A stretch of 64,000 bases of DNA from Melieria omissa (GCA_963971225.1 OZ020270.1:64546932-64610931), one strand, 5' to 3'. Shown: positions 21,031 to 32,562, counted from the stretch's first letter. Notes: a model not told the origin generated them from the sequence alone. Translations and numbers: made by a program.

Positions 21031-22110
21031 ATGCAGCTCATTGCTACATTGCTGGACGCGATGACCGTTCTGGCCACAGCGCCGACAAACGTCCGCTTTC
21101 ATTCTGCACTCAGCCACTCTGTGGTCAAAGCTCAGACACCTGAAGCAGGCAGGCATCGGCATGAAGGGCCGCACACGGAACGAAAACCACTTGATGTAGC
21201 ATCGCTCCGCCTCCAGAAGGGACGAAAGCAAGCCTTCGTTCCCTTCCAACACGACGTTGGATGCTCCACCAGAGCCTACCTTCCACGGGCCACTCACCAT
21301 GTGGACGCCTTTCTTAAAGGCAGCCGGGCTTATCCGCTCTTTGAGGTTCAACTCATAGAGCTCCTCCATGAATTCACTCGGAAATCTCCGAGTGGACCCC
21401 ATGGACGATAACCCTCGGGCCCAGCTTCTCGTTCGCAGCCACGTCAAGCCCAAGCTCGCTCAGTTTGGCATTCTGGGTCAGCTTCACTGCTTCGGCCTTG
21501 GAGGGGGAATAATCGCACCGCCACCACGCAGTGGCTTCACCTCGTGAACCCTCACGCCCAGTGAAGGACCCGCCTCTTTAACGACCTTGGTGGCCACTTC
21601 TTTCCCCGATGCCTTGGCATCACGGCTCCGGACAACAACGGACCAAGTCTGCGCCGGCTGCACAGTCATGGCCTGCGCAACTGGTACAGACACCGGCGCC
21701 AAAGCAGCGGCCGCCTGGGGGGCGCCCACACGCACCGCACCCGGCGCCGACATGGCCCGTGAGACCGAAACTCCCGCGCTCTCCAGGCCAGCGATGCGGC
21801 CCTTCAACGTGGCATTCTCGGCCACGAGCTTCATGAGCAATAGCTCATACTCGCCCGCGACCTCAACCACCTTCTTCATGGCGACGGCGCTGACACCATC
21901 CACCCCAATCACGGCCGCCATGACTTTTGCCGTGATGGCCTTCAGGGCAACCACCGACGACTGCGCCTCTGACGCAGGTGGCCCCTGATCAACAGCCGCC
22001 GCCTTTACCCCCTTCTTCACTCACACTACCAAGCGCGACACAGCCGGCACCTCACCGCCAGCCGCAACGACGCACAGTGCAGCCGAATGCCGCGGATGCG
22101 GCCAAAAGTC
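20990..22110 (-). pseudogene. LINE-1 ORF1 (gag-like), middle and zinc knuckles
   Basis: The first piece (22020-21484) is Ala/Val-rich with a predicted coiled-coil stretch around YELLLMKLVAENATLKGRIA. After a frameshift the second (21453-20990) has RRFPSEFMEELYELNLKER and CCHC knuckles CFRCLSFDHRVAEC and CRRCGQNGHRVQQC. R1-clade ORF1 proteins bind element RNA through these knuckles. Upstream (22020-22110) a stop separates a further short coding-like stretch before the 2.8-kb insertion. The N-terminus lies at 24893-25274. Confidence 0.85.
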
Positions 22111-22587
22111 CAAAAAAACAAGTTTCTATTTAGGGGTTTTTCACTCTTGAGGTGGCTGCAATGATCCTTCCAGAAAATAAAATCGTTCAAAGTCATGACT
22201 AATTCGTCATGCCCCTTCCTTACGCTCAGTTGGAATGTGGCCTTTGCTCGAGCGTCACTCTACATTTAATACACTGGGAAAGGTTATACAGGTGAAAAAT
22301 TTTATGTAATAAAGAAAATCAAATAAGACCAAATGGAATCCACTTTTGAAGGTGAGTAGAACAGTAAAAAAAGTACTAATTATCAATTGTTAATTAGTGA
22401 ATTAGGGAAAACATAAACAATAGTGTCATTTTTCACATAATTTTTCCGAAAATTCGACTTTTCAAATGATACTGCATTAAAACGTTGCAAAAGGCTGCTT
22501 TGAAACCTTATTGAAATGATAATTAAATATATTATCTACCAAATAAAACAAGATTTAGCTGCCAAGAGCTGCCTATTCACCTTTTAA

Positions 22588-22803
22588 GCAATTTGCACAT
22601 TTTCGGCAAAGCTGAAGTTTTAAAATACGGAAAGGAGCAAATGAAATGATGAAATGAAACTTTTTGCACCAGCATCGTAAAAGAAGGCATTTGTAGTAAA
22701 TAATTAAATATAGGAAAAAAAAGTTGGTTGTTGTTGTCTTTTCATAGGCACTCACTTGTAGCACTGTTTTTATCACTCTTTTTGAACTTTCGATAGACTT
22801 TCA
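22588..22803 (+). mobile_element. Fragment of Transib-like family A (A3)
   Basis: This is about 215 bp homologous to the complement of A2 at about 51962-52180, including GAAGTTTTAAAATACGGAAA and TGTCTTTTCATAGGCACTCA. No terminal repeat remains. It is in the opposite orientation to A1 and A2. Confidence 0.75.
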
Positions 22804-22814
22804 AAAAAAGTTAC

Positions 22815-22995
22815 CAGTGCCGAAAATTACCAGTAAAACCACTTAAGTCTTTATCACCTGATACAATCGATTTATTATCAGCTCCATCTGTACATGACGA
22901 AGAAAAAGAGCCGGAAAGTTTGTACAGTCCCTTTGCCTCAGAGTCAGAAGCAGACGTAGATGTGGATTCCTACGAAACCAATTTTTTATTATAAC
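22815..22995 (+). pseudogene. Short acidic ORF end, unrecognised
   Basis: A plus-strand frame of about 60 codons, open upstream, ends LLSAPSVHDEEKEPES...ETNFLL and a stop at 22995, followed by AT-rich DNA with no clear polyadenylation signal. Composition is protein-like (acidic, Ser-rich). Position next to the A3 fragment suggests a transposase-related or captured exon, but I do not recognise it. Confidence 0.25.
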
Positions 22996-23040
22996 ATAAT
23001 TGACCTACCAATTATTTGTAATTAAAAATTTTTGAAGTGA

Positions 23041-24128
23041 AACTTCTTTACGCACGCTTGGCATGGGGAGTAAGCTGGCAAACGCGTGACGTAAGCGTTA
23101 CGAAAAGTGTAATCGGGCGAGGCGAACGGAAGTTGAGTGGTTTACGCACGCTTGACTTGGGGAGTAAGCTGGCGAACGCGTTACGAAAAGTGTGATCGGG
23201 CGAGGCGAACGGGAGTTGAGTGGTTTACGCACGCTTGACTTGGGGAGTAAGCTGGCGAACGCGTTACGAAAAGTGTGATCGGGCGAGACGAACGGGAGTT
23301 GAGTGGTTTACGCACGCTTGACTTGGGGAGTAAGCTGGCGAACGCGTTACGAAAAGTGTGATCGGGCGAGGCGAACGGGAGTTGAGTGGTTTACGCACGC
23401 TTGATTTGGGGAGTTAGCTGGCGAACGCGTTACGAAAAGTGTGATCGGGCGAGAGCGAACGGGAGTTGAGTGGTTTACGCACGCTTGACTTGGGGAGTAA
23501 GCTGGCGAACGCGTTACGAAAAGTGTGATCGGGCGAGGCGAACGGGAGTAGAGTGGTTTACGCACGCTTGACTTGGGGAGTAAGCTGGCGAACGCGTTAC
23601 GAAAAGTGTGATCGGGCGAGGCGAACGGGAGTTGAGTGGTTTACGCACGCTTGACTTGGGGAGTAAGCTGGCGAACGCGTTACGAAAAGTGTGATCGGGC
23701 GAGGCGAACGGGAGTTGAGTGGTTTACGCACGCTTGACTTGGGGAGTAAGCTGGCGAACGCGTTACGAAAAGTGTGATCGGGCGAGGCGAACGGGAGTTG
23801 AGTGGTTTACGCACGCTTGATTTGGGGAGTTAGCTGGCGAACGCGTTACGAAAAGTGTGATCGGGCGAGGCGAACGGGAGTTGAGTGGTTTACGCACGCT
23901 TGATTTGGGGAGTTAGCTGGCGAACGCGTTACGAAAAGTGTGATCGGGCGAGGCGAACGGGAGTAGAGTGGTTTACGCACGCTTGACTTGGGGAGTAAGC
24001 TGGCGAACGCGTTACGAAAAGTGTGATCGGGCGAGGCGAACGGGAGTTGGGTGGTTTACGCACGCTTGACTTGGGGAGTAAGCTGGCGAACGCGTGACGT
24101 AAGAGTTACTTAAAGTGTGATCGGGCTA
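23041..24128. repeat. 83-bp tandem repeat (minisatellite), about 13 copies
   Basis: Each unit starts TTTACGCACGCTTGACTTGG and includes GCGAACGCGTTACGAAAAG. Unit starts fall at 23048, 23141, 23224, 23307, 23390, 23474 and so on every 83-84 bp to about 24055. Two variants alternate (GACTTGGGGAGTAAGC and GATTTGGGGAGTTAGC). Copies are nearly identical in the middle and diverge at the edges, as expected from unequal exchange. Confidence 0.95.
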
Positions 24129-24131
24129 TAA

Positions 24132-24256
24132 GCAAGAGACAGCAGTGCGCGCGCACATTTTCTTTCTCTCTTCCTCTCATAGCACACTACAGGCCTATTG
24201 TCTGTATCACAGTGTAGGAGCAAGAGAGAGCAGTGCGCGCGCACACTTTCTTTTCT
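24132..24256. repeat. Pair of GC-box-like direct repeats next to the minisatellite
   Basis: AGCAAGAGACAGCAGTGCGC and AGCAAGAGAGAGCAGTGCGC, each followed by GCGCACA(C/T)TTTCTTT, lie about 90 bp apart. The GCGCGCAC cores are identical. Function unknown. Confidence 0.7.
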
Positions 24257-24780
24257 TTACGAAAATAAAAGATCTATGCAAAAATATTAATTTACCAATG
24301 AGAACATAAAATAAGTTTAAATATTTTTAGAAAATTAATATATGTATATGTACATACATGTATATATTGTACACACACATACATATACATACAGATGGAG
24401 CGAAAGAAGTTTCACTTCAGTCGTGTGGTCATAAGCACACTCGTTTTTTTGTATATTTTTATGCTCAATAGAAATAAAGATTGTTATAACAATATTCAAA
24501 AATATTTCTTTCCTTATAACATAAAAACTCAAACCACGAATTTTCTTCGATTACAATTTTTTCTTCAAAGCATTAGCACAAAATATTTCGGAATATAATT
24601 TTTAAAATATTTATTTTTGTAACTGTAAATGTTGTGAATTTACAAAATTCCTATTTTATAATCAACTTTTATTTACAATAAACAAAAATATATATTTTAC
24701 ATTCTACAATGTATACATTCAGATCGTTTTTTTAATTTCTCCATTTTGGCTGTATTAGGTGTGGCGATATAATGCTATAT
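24257..24780. other. AT-rich DNA, no gene seen
   Basis: Strongly AT-rich with a TATATG/ACATAC microsatellite at about 24340-24395. Small ORFs have no protein signature. Confidence 0.5.
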
Positions 24781-24892
24781 TGGACCCGCCATCTTGAATT
24801 TCGTAATTTTGACAATGGATTCGTAATCAGCGACCCCAAAAACCCCCGAGTACAAGATTTCAGGTCGATCGTTAAAGTTTTCGAGTTTTGGC

Positions 24893-25274
24893 TGCAAAGT
24901 GCGGCCGAAGGATACATTTGCACCCGACTTCACGGCTGACGACTCAGCACCTTCCGTGCTCGTGCTGGCCACATCCATCTCCTCTCCTCCTACAGCGTCG
25001 GCGGGTGAAGCCGCGCGCCCAAGCAACTTGTTCCTCCCGGACAAAGCCGCGCGCCCAAGCCCCACCCCAAGCAAAGCTGCACCACCAAACCCTTCTTCGA
25101 ACGCCTAAGCGCTACCCCGAGCAAAGCCAAGTGCCCAGCCTTCTTACGAGAGAGCGACCGGACGTCCGCCGACACCGACTCCGCGTCAGAAGACGTCAAA
25201 TCGGTCATTTCACGACCGGACGGCTCCCGGGCAGAGTCCCCCGTCACACTCCCTTTGCGCTTAGGGCGTCCCAT
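24893..25274 (-). pseudogene. LINE-1 ORF1, N-terminal part
   Basis: The ATG at 25274 opens MGRPKRKGSVTGDSAREPSG, a basic then Ser/Asp-rich N-terminus of R1-clade ORF1 type. The frame shifts near 25075 into VGLGRAALSGRNKLL...EEMDVASTSTEG and is lost at about 24893, where the 2.8-kb insertion begins. It pairs with 20990-22110 on the other side. The start is chosen because the DNA upstream is repetitive and non-coding. Confidence 0.6.
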
Positions 25275-25570
25275 TCACACTCTACTAGTCTAACACTAGA
25301 CTTATTACTACTATTTTCACTACTTACAATATTACAACAACACTCACTTCCTCAACTCAGCAGTTGTACAACAACTACTGTACACACTGGCTCACGCAGT
25401 ACACAAACAATGCAGACAGGGCACCTAACGGCAACCTGTTTACACTTTTGTGCACACCAACAATTACACACAAGCCACCGACAGTGACCAGTTTACGCAA
25501 AAATGCGCAACAACAATTGTACACAAGCTGCCTACGGCAACTTGTTTACGCGAACGCGCAACAACAATTG
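25275..25570 (-). promoter_or_regulatory. LINE-1 5' UTR with tandem monomers (part 1)
   Basis: Non-coding, with about three imperfect 50-60 bp units sharing CAACAACAATTGTACACAAG and a GTTTACGC core. The series continues beyond the Gypsy insertion at 32567-32722. Tandem 5' monomers are promoter units in several LINE families. Promoter function here is inference. Confidence 0.5.
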
Positions 25571-25574
25571 TACA

Positions 25575-26016
25575 AGTTAAATATAATTATTTTATCCGGT
25601 TTAATATAAGTATTTTTTTATTTAATATTTTCTATGGCGATCTTACTCGCTTGATATCTACTTTACAAGTGACGCTCTAATAAACCGATTTTGCCAATTA
25701 AACCGAAGCCCAAGCTCAAGCATCCAAGCTGCATACCCATGCGTTGTTGTTGGTTGGAGCGGTGTTGCTTACGCGCATTGGTGACATTACAAAAGGTAAA
25801 ATGTTCCGCTGTTGCTATGTGCTCTTGCCAATAATGATGATAACGATGAATGCAATGTATGTATGTGTGAATGTATGTATGTTTGTAGCGCAGCATTCCA
25901 GCATAGACAGCCCAGGGGAAACTTTAAGCAGTAGCTATGTTAGCTTGTGTCAACAGAGCATCCCAGCATAACAAACCACGGAACAATATTTGGTGATGTT
26001 AGCTGCTATGTTAACT
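25575..26016 (-). repeat. Gypsy-1 3' LTR
   Basis: 442 bp, near-identical to 32118-32562 (small indel near 25680). On the minus strand the purine-rich AGAAGGGGGAT at about 26017-26027, just upstream, is the polypurine tract. Confidence 0.93.
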
Positions 26017-26523
26017 ATCCCCCTTCTAAATCTCGAAACGTCCTCGATTCGCACTATAACATAGTCCTTTGATGCACGTACTATGCTTGAATTCTCGGAG
26101 TTTGTTGGCAGTGGAAACATATTTGCGTAGTTGCTTGGCTTAAGCTTTACAAAGGATGTGGCTTAGTTACTACTGATTACGATTAAGAACAGAAGTAATA
26201 TAAATATTGATTGTACAGAATGAATTAAACAAAGTCATATAAAAAATAATAATAATTCAATTTGTGACATTTCTTAAAACTATCGTGATAATTCAAAAAA
26301 TTAACAAGTGGCATATTTAAACAAATATTTTTTGTTATTTTAATGCTGTTGCCCGTTGGTTTCGATATTTTTGTTTTTCTTTTGTTCTTCGTTTGGTTTT
26401 TTTTGGTTTTTTGTTTTGTTCGGAAGAAAATATAGATTGTTTTTCTTTTGTTTTTTTGTTTGGTTTTTTGTTTTTTTTTTTTTGCGCGGAAGAAAATATA
26501 GATTAGATTTGAACAGTTTGTTT
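26017..26523 (-). other. Gypsy-1 region between integrase and 3' LTR
   Basis: AT-rich, no envelope-like frame. On the plus strand a T-rich run at 26360-26480 includes two copies of GCGGAAGAAAATATAGATT-like sequence about 60 bp apart. Confidence 0.6.
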
Positions 26524-27779
26524 TTAACGAAGATTGCTTTTGTGTATTTTCCTGCCATCGATCAAAACTGTCGTGCCAAGATCTTTTTCGATTAGTTTCT
26601 CAACAAACACCTTATCAAATTTATTTCCAAGTCTTTTATTTCGTCTTATAAAAACTGTTTCTCCGGGGTTATAAATATTAACTGTTCGCCCCTGATTGTT
26701 TCTTTGTAAAGTCTTTTCCTGAGTTTCAACTAACTTGTTTCTTATAATATTTAACTTTTCCGCCGCGCAATTGTGAAATACATCGGTTGGCCTAGCATTG
26801 ATGACGGAATGGTAGCTACAATTGTATTTGTGCGTTGCCAAAATAACCAAGTCAATAGTATCGTCTATCTTTTGCTGCTCTTTAATACAGCGTGCGATTT
26901 CTAACAAGGTGGAGTGGAACCTTTCCACTTGACCATTGCTTTCACTGTGAAGAGTAGGTATAAAGAATTGGTCTATTGAAAAACTATCTCTTAGTAAAAC
27001 TTTAATTGCATTTGATTGGAGGGCTTTTTCGTTGTCAGAAACAATGACTTTGGTGTTATTGAATGCTAATAAAATTTCTAACATAGCGTATTTAATATCA
27101 ACCGTAGCTCTTAATAATAGGTTTTACAATAGCGAACTTAGAGAATTTATCTACGCACGTTAAAAACAATTGCTTGCCAGTTATAAAAATATCCATATGG
27201 AGGATTTCTCCTGGAAGGTGTGGAATTGGTGTTTTACCTATTCCAGGATCGGGGGGGTTTTCGTTGATACTTATTTTCCAAACATATCTTGCAATTTGTT
27301 ATTATTGATTTCAATAATTTTTTTATGTCTGGAAAATAATACTCCCGATAAATTTGGCGAAAGTTTTCATGTAAGCCCCGATGAGCTCGGTTGTGCTCCG
27401 TTGCTATCACTTCCATTTGATCACCTTTATTGATTAAATCAAGCAGGAGAAGCTCAGTGTGAATAAATTTAACGCCAGGAAAAGCCAATATTATTACATT
27501 TTGTATCTCTGCTAATGTTTTGAGATCGCAGAAAATTCCGTTGGTTACGTTAGGGTTAATAATACTTTTTAAGCATTGAGTAAGACTTTCAAGAGTATCA
27601 AAGGTGATCGTGTGACGAATCAGTTTTTGAAAAATAATTTTAGTACTTTTGCTAAAAGAATTAGACTTGGAAACCATTAACTGGTTTCTGAATTGGTTAA
27701 TAGGACAATTTACTATTTTAATGACTTTACTTAAAGATTCTTCGCTGTGCACAGTTTCGTCTGATGCAACTTCACTCAA
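26524..27779 (-). pseudogene. Gypsy-1 integrase, frameshifted
   Basis: The first frame (27779-27234) carries the HHCC zinc finger: H...H in ATEHNRAHRGLHENF and CKICLENK. The catalytic core follows in other frames: first Asp in GEILHMDIFITG (about 27200), second in VIVSDNEKAL and Glu in NGQVERFHSTLLE in the frame 27084-26524. A frameshift or stop near 27100 separates them. The C-terminus has YNPGETVFIRRNKR. Integrase would insert the cDNA with a 4-bp stagger, matching the observed TACA duplication. Confidence 0.9.
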
Positions 27780-27819
27780 ATTGTGGGAAAACTGCCTAGA
27801 AAGTGCGTCCGCTACTTTA

Positions 27820-28236
27820 TTATCTTTTCCAGGTTTGAAATGAAAACTCTTCTATGAACGCCCGCCATCTTTTCATTTTTGCATTCGGGTTTTTATCTGA
27901 CATTGCAAATATCAGTGCCTGATGGTCAGTAAAAATTTTGATATCTTTGATTCCGTACAAATAATGGCGAAGTTTTCTCAATGCCCATACAATCGCGAGT
28001 AGCTCACGTTCGTTGGTGGCGTAATTTTGTTCGCTAGCAGAGAGCGTTCGCGAAATCATTGTAATTGGACGACCTTTTTGCGACAAAACCGCGCCTAAAG
28101 CTGTAGAAGAGGCATCTCTTGTGAGCTCAAAAGATTGGGTGTAGTTGGGGTATTGAAGTAAAACATCCTCTGAGGCTAGTATCTGTTTTATTCGTTCAAA
28201 GGCTTGAAGCGCTTCAGGATTAAAATCAATTTTCAC
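27820..28236 (-). pseudogene. Gypsy-1 RNase H domain
   Basis: The Ty3/Gypsy RNase H signature is visible: ELTRDASSTALGAVLSQ with the first catalytic Asp, NERELLAIVWALRKLRHYL with the Glu, and IFTDHQALIF with the next Asp. It removes the RNA strand during cDNA synthesis. The frame joins the RT upstream by a frameshift at about 28235 and is lost near 27820 before the integrase zinc finger. Confidence 0.9.
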
Positions 28237-29444
28237 GTTTTTGAATTGCGCGTACCCACTTGTCCGTTTTCTCCGCGAAGATAAACAGTCAAAGGTTTAA
28301 CGATGGCAGCGTAATCTTTTATAAAACGTCGGTAATACCCGGATAGGCCAAGAAATGAACGAAACGCTCGAAGGGTTTGCGGGAGCTCGTAATTAATAAT
28401 GTCATGAACCTTATCCGGACAAGTTCTAATGCCTATTTCAGAAACGAGAAACCTCAGAAACTCTACCTGGGTTTTAAAAAATTTTGATTTTTCAGGCGAC
28501 ACTCTCATCCCTGCATTCTCAAGTTTTTGTAGTATGTGATCGATGTGTTTTAAATGCGACTCTCCTTCTGGAGAGTAAATGATTATGTCATCGACATAAA
28601 CATGACAATATTTCCCTATAACTTCACGTAAAACATCATCGATGGCCCTTTGAAAGATACTGGGCGCGTTTCTTAACCCAAAAGGTAATCTACAAAATTC
28701 GTATTTTCCGTTGTTTATACTAAACGCTGTTTTCTGCCTATCCTCTTCACACATAATTATTTGGTGAAATCCTGACTTGAGGTCTAACGTTGTAAAAAAT
28801 TTCGAACTTCCTAAGTTGGCCAAGATTACAGATGTATCCGGAATGGGATATCGATCCGGAATTGTTTTTTCATTAATTTTCCGAAAATCGATCACCAGAT
28901 CAAAACCCTTCTTAGACACTACGTGGACAGGTGAATTATAAGGCGAACAAGATTCTCTTATTATACCTTCCCTAAGAAGTGTTTTTATTTCATTATTGAT
29001 AAATGGAGCTACAGAAATAGGATAAGGATAACTTCTGCAATATATCGGTTCGTTTGTATTTGTACGAATTCTGGCTTTAACGGTCGTGTTGTATGGCAAG
29101 GCTCTATTTGGGTCAGCAAAAGCATTAATATTCTTATTTATTATCTGTCGAAACTGAGCTTGAAATTTGGCTGGAACTGAATTGTCCTCTATTGTAATTA
29201 AATTTACTTGATCGCATGAAAGATATTGTAATTTTTCTTTACCATTTCGGTAAAGTAAATACCCTCTAAAAGTATCAATTTTTGCGTGAATTTGTCTTAA
29301 AAAATCGTAACCTATAATACCGTCGAACGTACTTAAGCTTGAAAACAGAAAGAACGTTGAGGTATTGTCTAACACATTAATTAGGCATTTTTTATTTATC
29401 AAATTTTTACCGTTTATTGACTTCAAATTGAAAGGTTTTTCCAA
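28233..29444 (-). pseudogene. Gypsy-1 protease end and reverse transcriptase
   Basis: A 403-codon frame. The N-terminal ~90 residues are the C-terminal part of the retroviral-type protease (IIGYDFLRQIHAKID). The RT follows: CSPYNSPVHVVSKK, LVIDFRKINEKTI, TTLDLKSGFHQI with the first Asp, FCRLPFGLRNAPSIFQ, and the catalytic YVDDIIIYSP. The thumb includes LGLSGYYRRFI. All catalytic residues are present. The protease active site lies in DNA before 29444 (near 29500, TGTSKNY-like) in a different frame, so a frameshift separates it. Confidence 0.92.
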
Positions 29445-29566
29445 AGGCTTAATTCCTTGAAGAAATGAAAAGTACTTTATATAATTTTTTGACGTGCCCG
29501 TGTCAATTAAAATGCGAAGCTCCTGACCGTTTTTGCACTTTTTTGTAATAAACGGTAGGAGCGATT

Positions 29567-30782
29567 TCAGTTAAAAAAATTAATTTCATCCCCATATTCC
29601 GCTACAACATCATCATTGCAGTTATGATTGTCATTTTGAGAGCTTTCGTAATAATATTCATTTTCAAAATCAATATTCTGGCTCAGGTTTTCCCCTTCAT
29701 TCGAAAAAGTTTCTAATTCTTCCGGCATATAATTTACCTTTTGTAATTTCTGAAAAGGTGAACGATCGGAATGTAAATGTTCGCGATTCCGTTTATATGC
29801 CACTGGCAAATTGGGATTTGAATGCTGGGGTTTAGAAATATAGTTAGGTATAATATGCGGTTGAACTGCATTTTTAATATGTTGGTGTTGTGGAGTAGGT
29901 AGATTTGGAATATTACGTTGCCTGTAATAACTTGTATTAGTATCAACTTCCATTGGAGTTGGTCTATTGGTCGGTTATTGTGCTCTATTTGTTTGTATTG
30001 AGACATTATTGGCCTATTGGGTTTAAAAGTATTTCCAACCGCAAAAGCTTCTGCAAAATCATATCGCCTATGATTGGTTTGGAGTTCTTGAGCAACTGCA
30101 AGAGCAGTTGGAAGGTCTTGGGGTCTGGCAGAGAAAAGTATATCGCACATTGGGCGACGGAGTCCTGATACAAAAACGCGTAAAGCATTCTCTCTAGCGC
30201 GTTCATTTAGAGTGGCGATGATATCTCCATTTCCGCTATGTGTCATAATTTGTTTATTTATTATGAGGCTTAGCTTTTTGTCTACCCTATTGTAGTACTC
30301 AGTAATAGAAAGATTATCCTGCCTAAGAATGCTTAGCTCATTTTCCAGTACATATAACGGCGTTTTATCGGAATATTCTTGATCTAATCTAGCTATGATT
30401 GCATTAAAATTAAGCACCGTATTAAAGATGCAAGTGTGGCGTTTGCAGAACCTATAATTTTATTCCGAAATATACCCATTGCGATGTAATATTTTTCCGA
30501 ACCCTCGGTATAGTAATTAATGGCAAATTCAGCTGCGCTTCGCCAGGCTGGATAAGAAACAGAATCACCACTGAATTCAGGAAGAGACTTTATTAGATCT
30601 AAATTTGAATTATTTTCTACAACCAATGGGTTAATCGAGACAGGCAAATATTGTTCAACGACACGCGGTTGCAATTGATTAATCGCCAAAGTTAAGCGAT
30701 TTAGCTGTTCAGATATTTGCTGGATTGTACGCTCATTAGTCTCATTAACGATTTCAACTACCTCCTCTCTTTTAAGAGACAT
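29567..30782 (-). pseudogene. Gypsy-1 gag, frameshifted
   Basis: The start codon at 30782 opens MSLKREEVVEIVNETNERT, an amphipathic coiled-coil-like N-terminus. SLPEFSGDSVSYPAWRSAAE is the capsid motif of insect gypsy gag. After a frameshift near 30400, the second frame has LSITEYYNRVDKKLSLI and the major homology-like LRRPMCDILFSARPQ. A third frame (29953-29567) is Asn/Tyr-rich. It would form the particle. No CCHC knuckle is visible, as in many errantivirus gags. Confidence 0.85.
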
Positions 30783-32107
30783 TTTGTCGGACTATAACTT
30801 ATTTTTAGTAAAAGACTTGGTAGGGAAAACTTGATAAGAATCGGAAAAGTTCAATTACAATTATCAAAATTATTGAGTAGAATTATAAAGTTAAATTATA
30901 AGGTTAAATTTTTATATTTTTTTTACTCTTCGCACTTTACCAATACGGATGCCAAAAACAATCGTCGTTATAGAAAATAAACTTTATTTCGAAATGTTAG
31001 TACTTTATTTCAACGAAAATACACCAAATAACCTTAAAATTAAGTAAATAGCACGATATCAAACTCGTGTTCCTTTATCCCTTTCCTTCCCGAATTATGA
31101 AATAGCCATAGAAACAAATTGGAAGTTGGTTATTTGAAACGAGAGAACTATTTAAAAGTATTTTGCATCATATTTAAAATGGTTTCGACTTTCCAGTGGG
31201 AGGTGCGAGGAGGAGGTAGCCATACTACACTAGACTACACTGGGCTTTTATGAAGCAAAATTAAAACATATTTTATATGAAAACAAAATGTCCCTTATTT
31301 ACAAGTTTTTAGAGTTATTTGTTAGAATTTTAGAGTTATTTGGTGTCCTTTGTTAAACATAGAGCAATATTACATTTTTGCCATTTAATTCTGCTGCCCT
31401 GTCGAGCGGGAACCGTTGCTTCAAATGTTAACAATTTTCAATGTTCCCATAAAAACAAATTACATATTTTGCTGAAAAAGCTCAGAACAATGTTTCTTTT
31501 AAGCGATACAATTCATAGAATGGGGAAAAATCTAAAATTATACATCAAAATTCCAAATTTTAATTTGGTAGCCATATGGCTACCATGGGAAGGAAAGGGT
31601 TATAAAGGTATTTCTTTGAAGAAATTACTTTAAACACATTTTATATCGAATATTTTTATCGAAAATTTAAATATTAAGAAACACTGTGATTTTTTTTTAA
31701 ATCGAAAATTAAATTTCTTCACAGGATTCTTTTGAAATCACTCATATATTACTGATAGAAGCAAAAGTGGTTAATAATGAGTATATCTGAATAACCTTAA
31801 AATTATGTAACTAACACGATATCGAGCACGTGTTCTCTTTAAGGGTATTTCTTTGAAGGTATCACTTTAAACACTTTTATATCGAATACTTTTATCGAAA
31901 ATTTAAATATTAAGAAACACTGTGATTTATTTTTAAGTTGAAAATTGAAAATTGAAGTTGAAGGAATTCGCATGTCCTTTCAGCATTTGTAAGAAGGCAA
32001 TTAGTGTTCCTTTGTCCTTTCAGGATTTGTAAGAAGGCAATCAGTGTTCCTTTGTCCTTTCAGGATTCGCATGTCCTTTCAGCGTTTGTAGGTCCTTGGT
32101 CCTTCAA
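30783..32107 (-). other. Gypsy-1 5' leader, with direct repeats
   Basis: Non-coding, 1.3 kb. A ~95-bp direct repeat (about 31606-31700 and 31843-31940, sharing AATATTAAGAAACACTGTGA) and three ~41-bp repeats with GTGTTCCTTTGTCCTTTCAG at about 31969-32090 lie near the primer site. Confidence 0.7.
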
Positions 32108-32118
32108 GTTGGGCGCCA
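32108..32118 (-). other. Gypsy-1 primer-binding site
   Basis: TGGCGCCCAAC on the minus strand, directly after the 5' LTR, matches the tRNA-Lys primer site used by gypsy-type elements. Confidence 0.75.
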
Positions 32119-32562
32119 GTTAAATATAATTATTTTATCCGGTTTAATATAAGTATTTTTTTATTTAATATTTTCTATGGCGATCTTACTCGCTTGATAT
32201 CTACTTTACAAGTGACGCTCTAATATTTTTGCCAATTAAGCCGAAGCCCAAGCTCAAGCATCCAAGGTGCATACCCATGCGTTGTTGTTGGTTGGAGCGG
32301 TGTTGCTTACGCGCATTGGTGACATTACAAAAGGTAAAATGTTCCGCTGTTGCTATGTGCTCTTGTCAATAATGATGATAACGATGAATGCAATGTATAC
32401 ATGTATGTATGTGTGAATGTATGTATGTTTGTAGCGCAGCATTCCAGCATAGACAGCCCAGGGGAAACTTTAAGCAGCAGCTATGTTAGCTTGTGTCAAC
32501 AGAGCATCCCAGCATAACAAACCACGGAACAATATTTGGTGATGTTAGCTGCTATGTTAACT
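32118..32562 (-). repeat. Gypsy-1 5' LTR
   Basis: 445 bp, AGTTA...TAACT termini on the minus strand. Near-identity to the 3' LTR implies a young insertion. Confidence 0.93.

Larger units (their letters stand above)
22111..24892. mobile_element. 2.8-kb insertion in LINE-1 ORF1, type unclear
   Basis: LINE-1 ORF1 stops near 22110 and resumes near 24893. The flanks share TGCGGCC-AA-G (about 22094-22105 and 24898-24909), a possible imperfect 9-12 bp target duplication. I see no clear terminal repeats. Inside are a fragment of the Transib-like A family, a short acidic ORF end, an 83-bp minisatellite and AT-rich DNA. It may be several insertions. Confidence 0.45.
25575..32562 (-). mobile_element. 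Gypsy-1: errantivirus-like Ty3/Gypsy element, env-less
   Basis: LTRs 25575-26016 and 32118-32562 are near-identical and have AGTTA...TAACT termini instead of TG...CA, as in insect errantiviruses. A 4-bp duplication TACA (25571-25574, 32563-32566) fits the YRYR target preference of that group. Primer site TGGCGCCCAAC and gag, protease-RT, RNase H and integrase follow on the minus strand. Only about 500 bp separate integrase from the 3' LTR, so there is no envelope gene. Several frameshifts interrupt gag and pol. It sits in the LINE-1 5' UTR. Confidence 0.92.

Noticed and set aside
23041..24128. CRISPR-like array
   Set aside because: Repeats are contiguous 83-bp units without unique spacers, and the DNA is animal.
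24888..25487. 199-codon plus-strand frame rich in Arg, Pro, Ser and His
   Set aside because: It is the antisense shadow of the LINE-1 ORF1 N-terminus and 5' UTR; no motif.
26356..26595. 79-codon Phe-rich frame
   Set aside because: Product of a T-rich microsatellite in the Gypsy-1 3' region.
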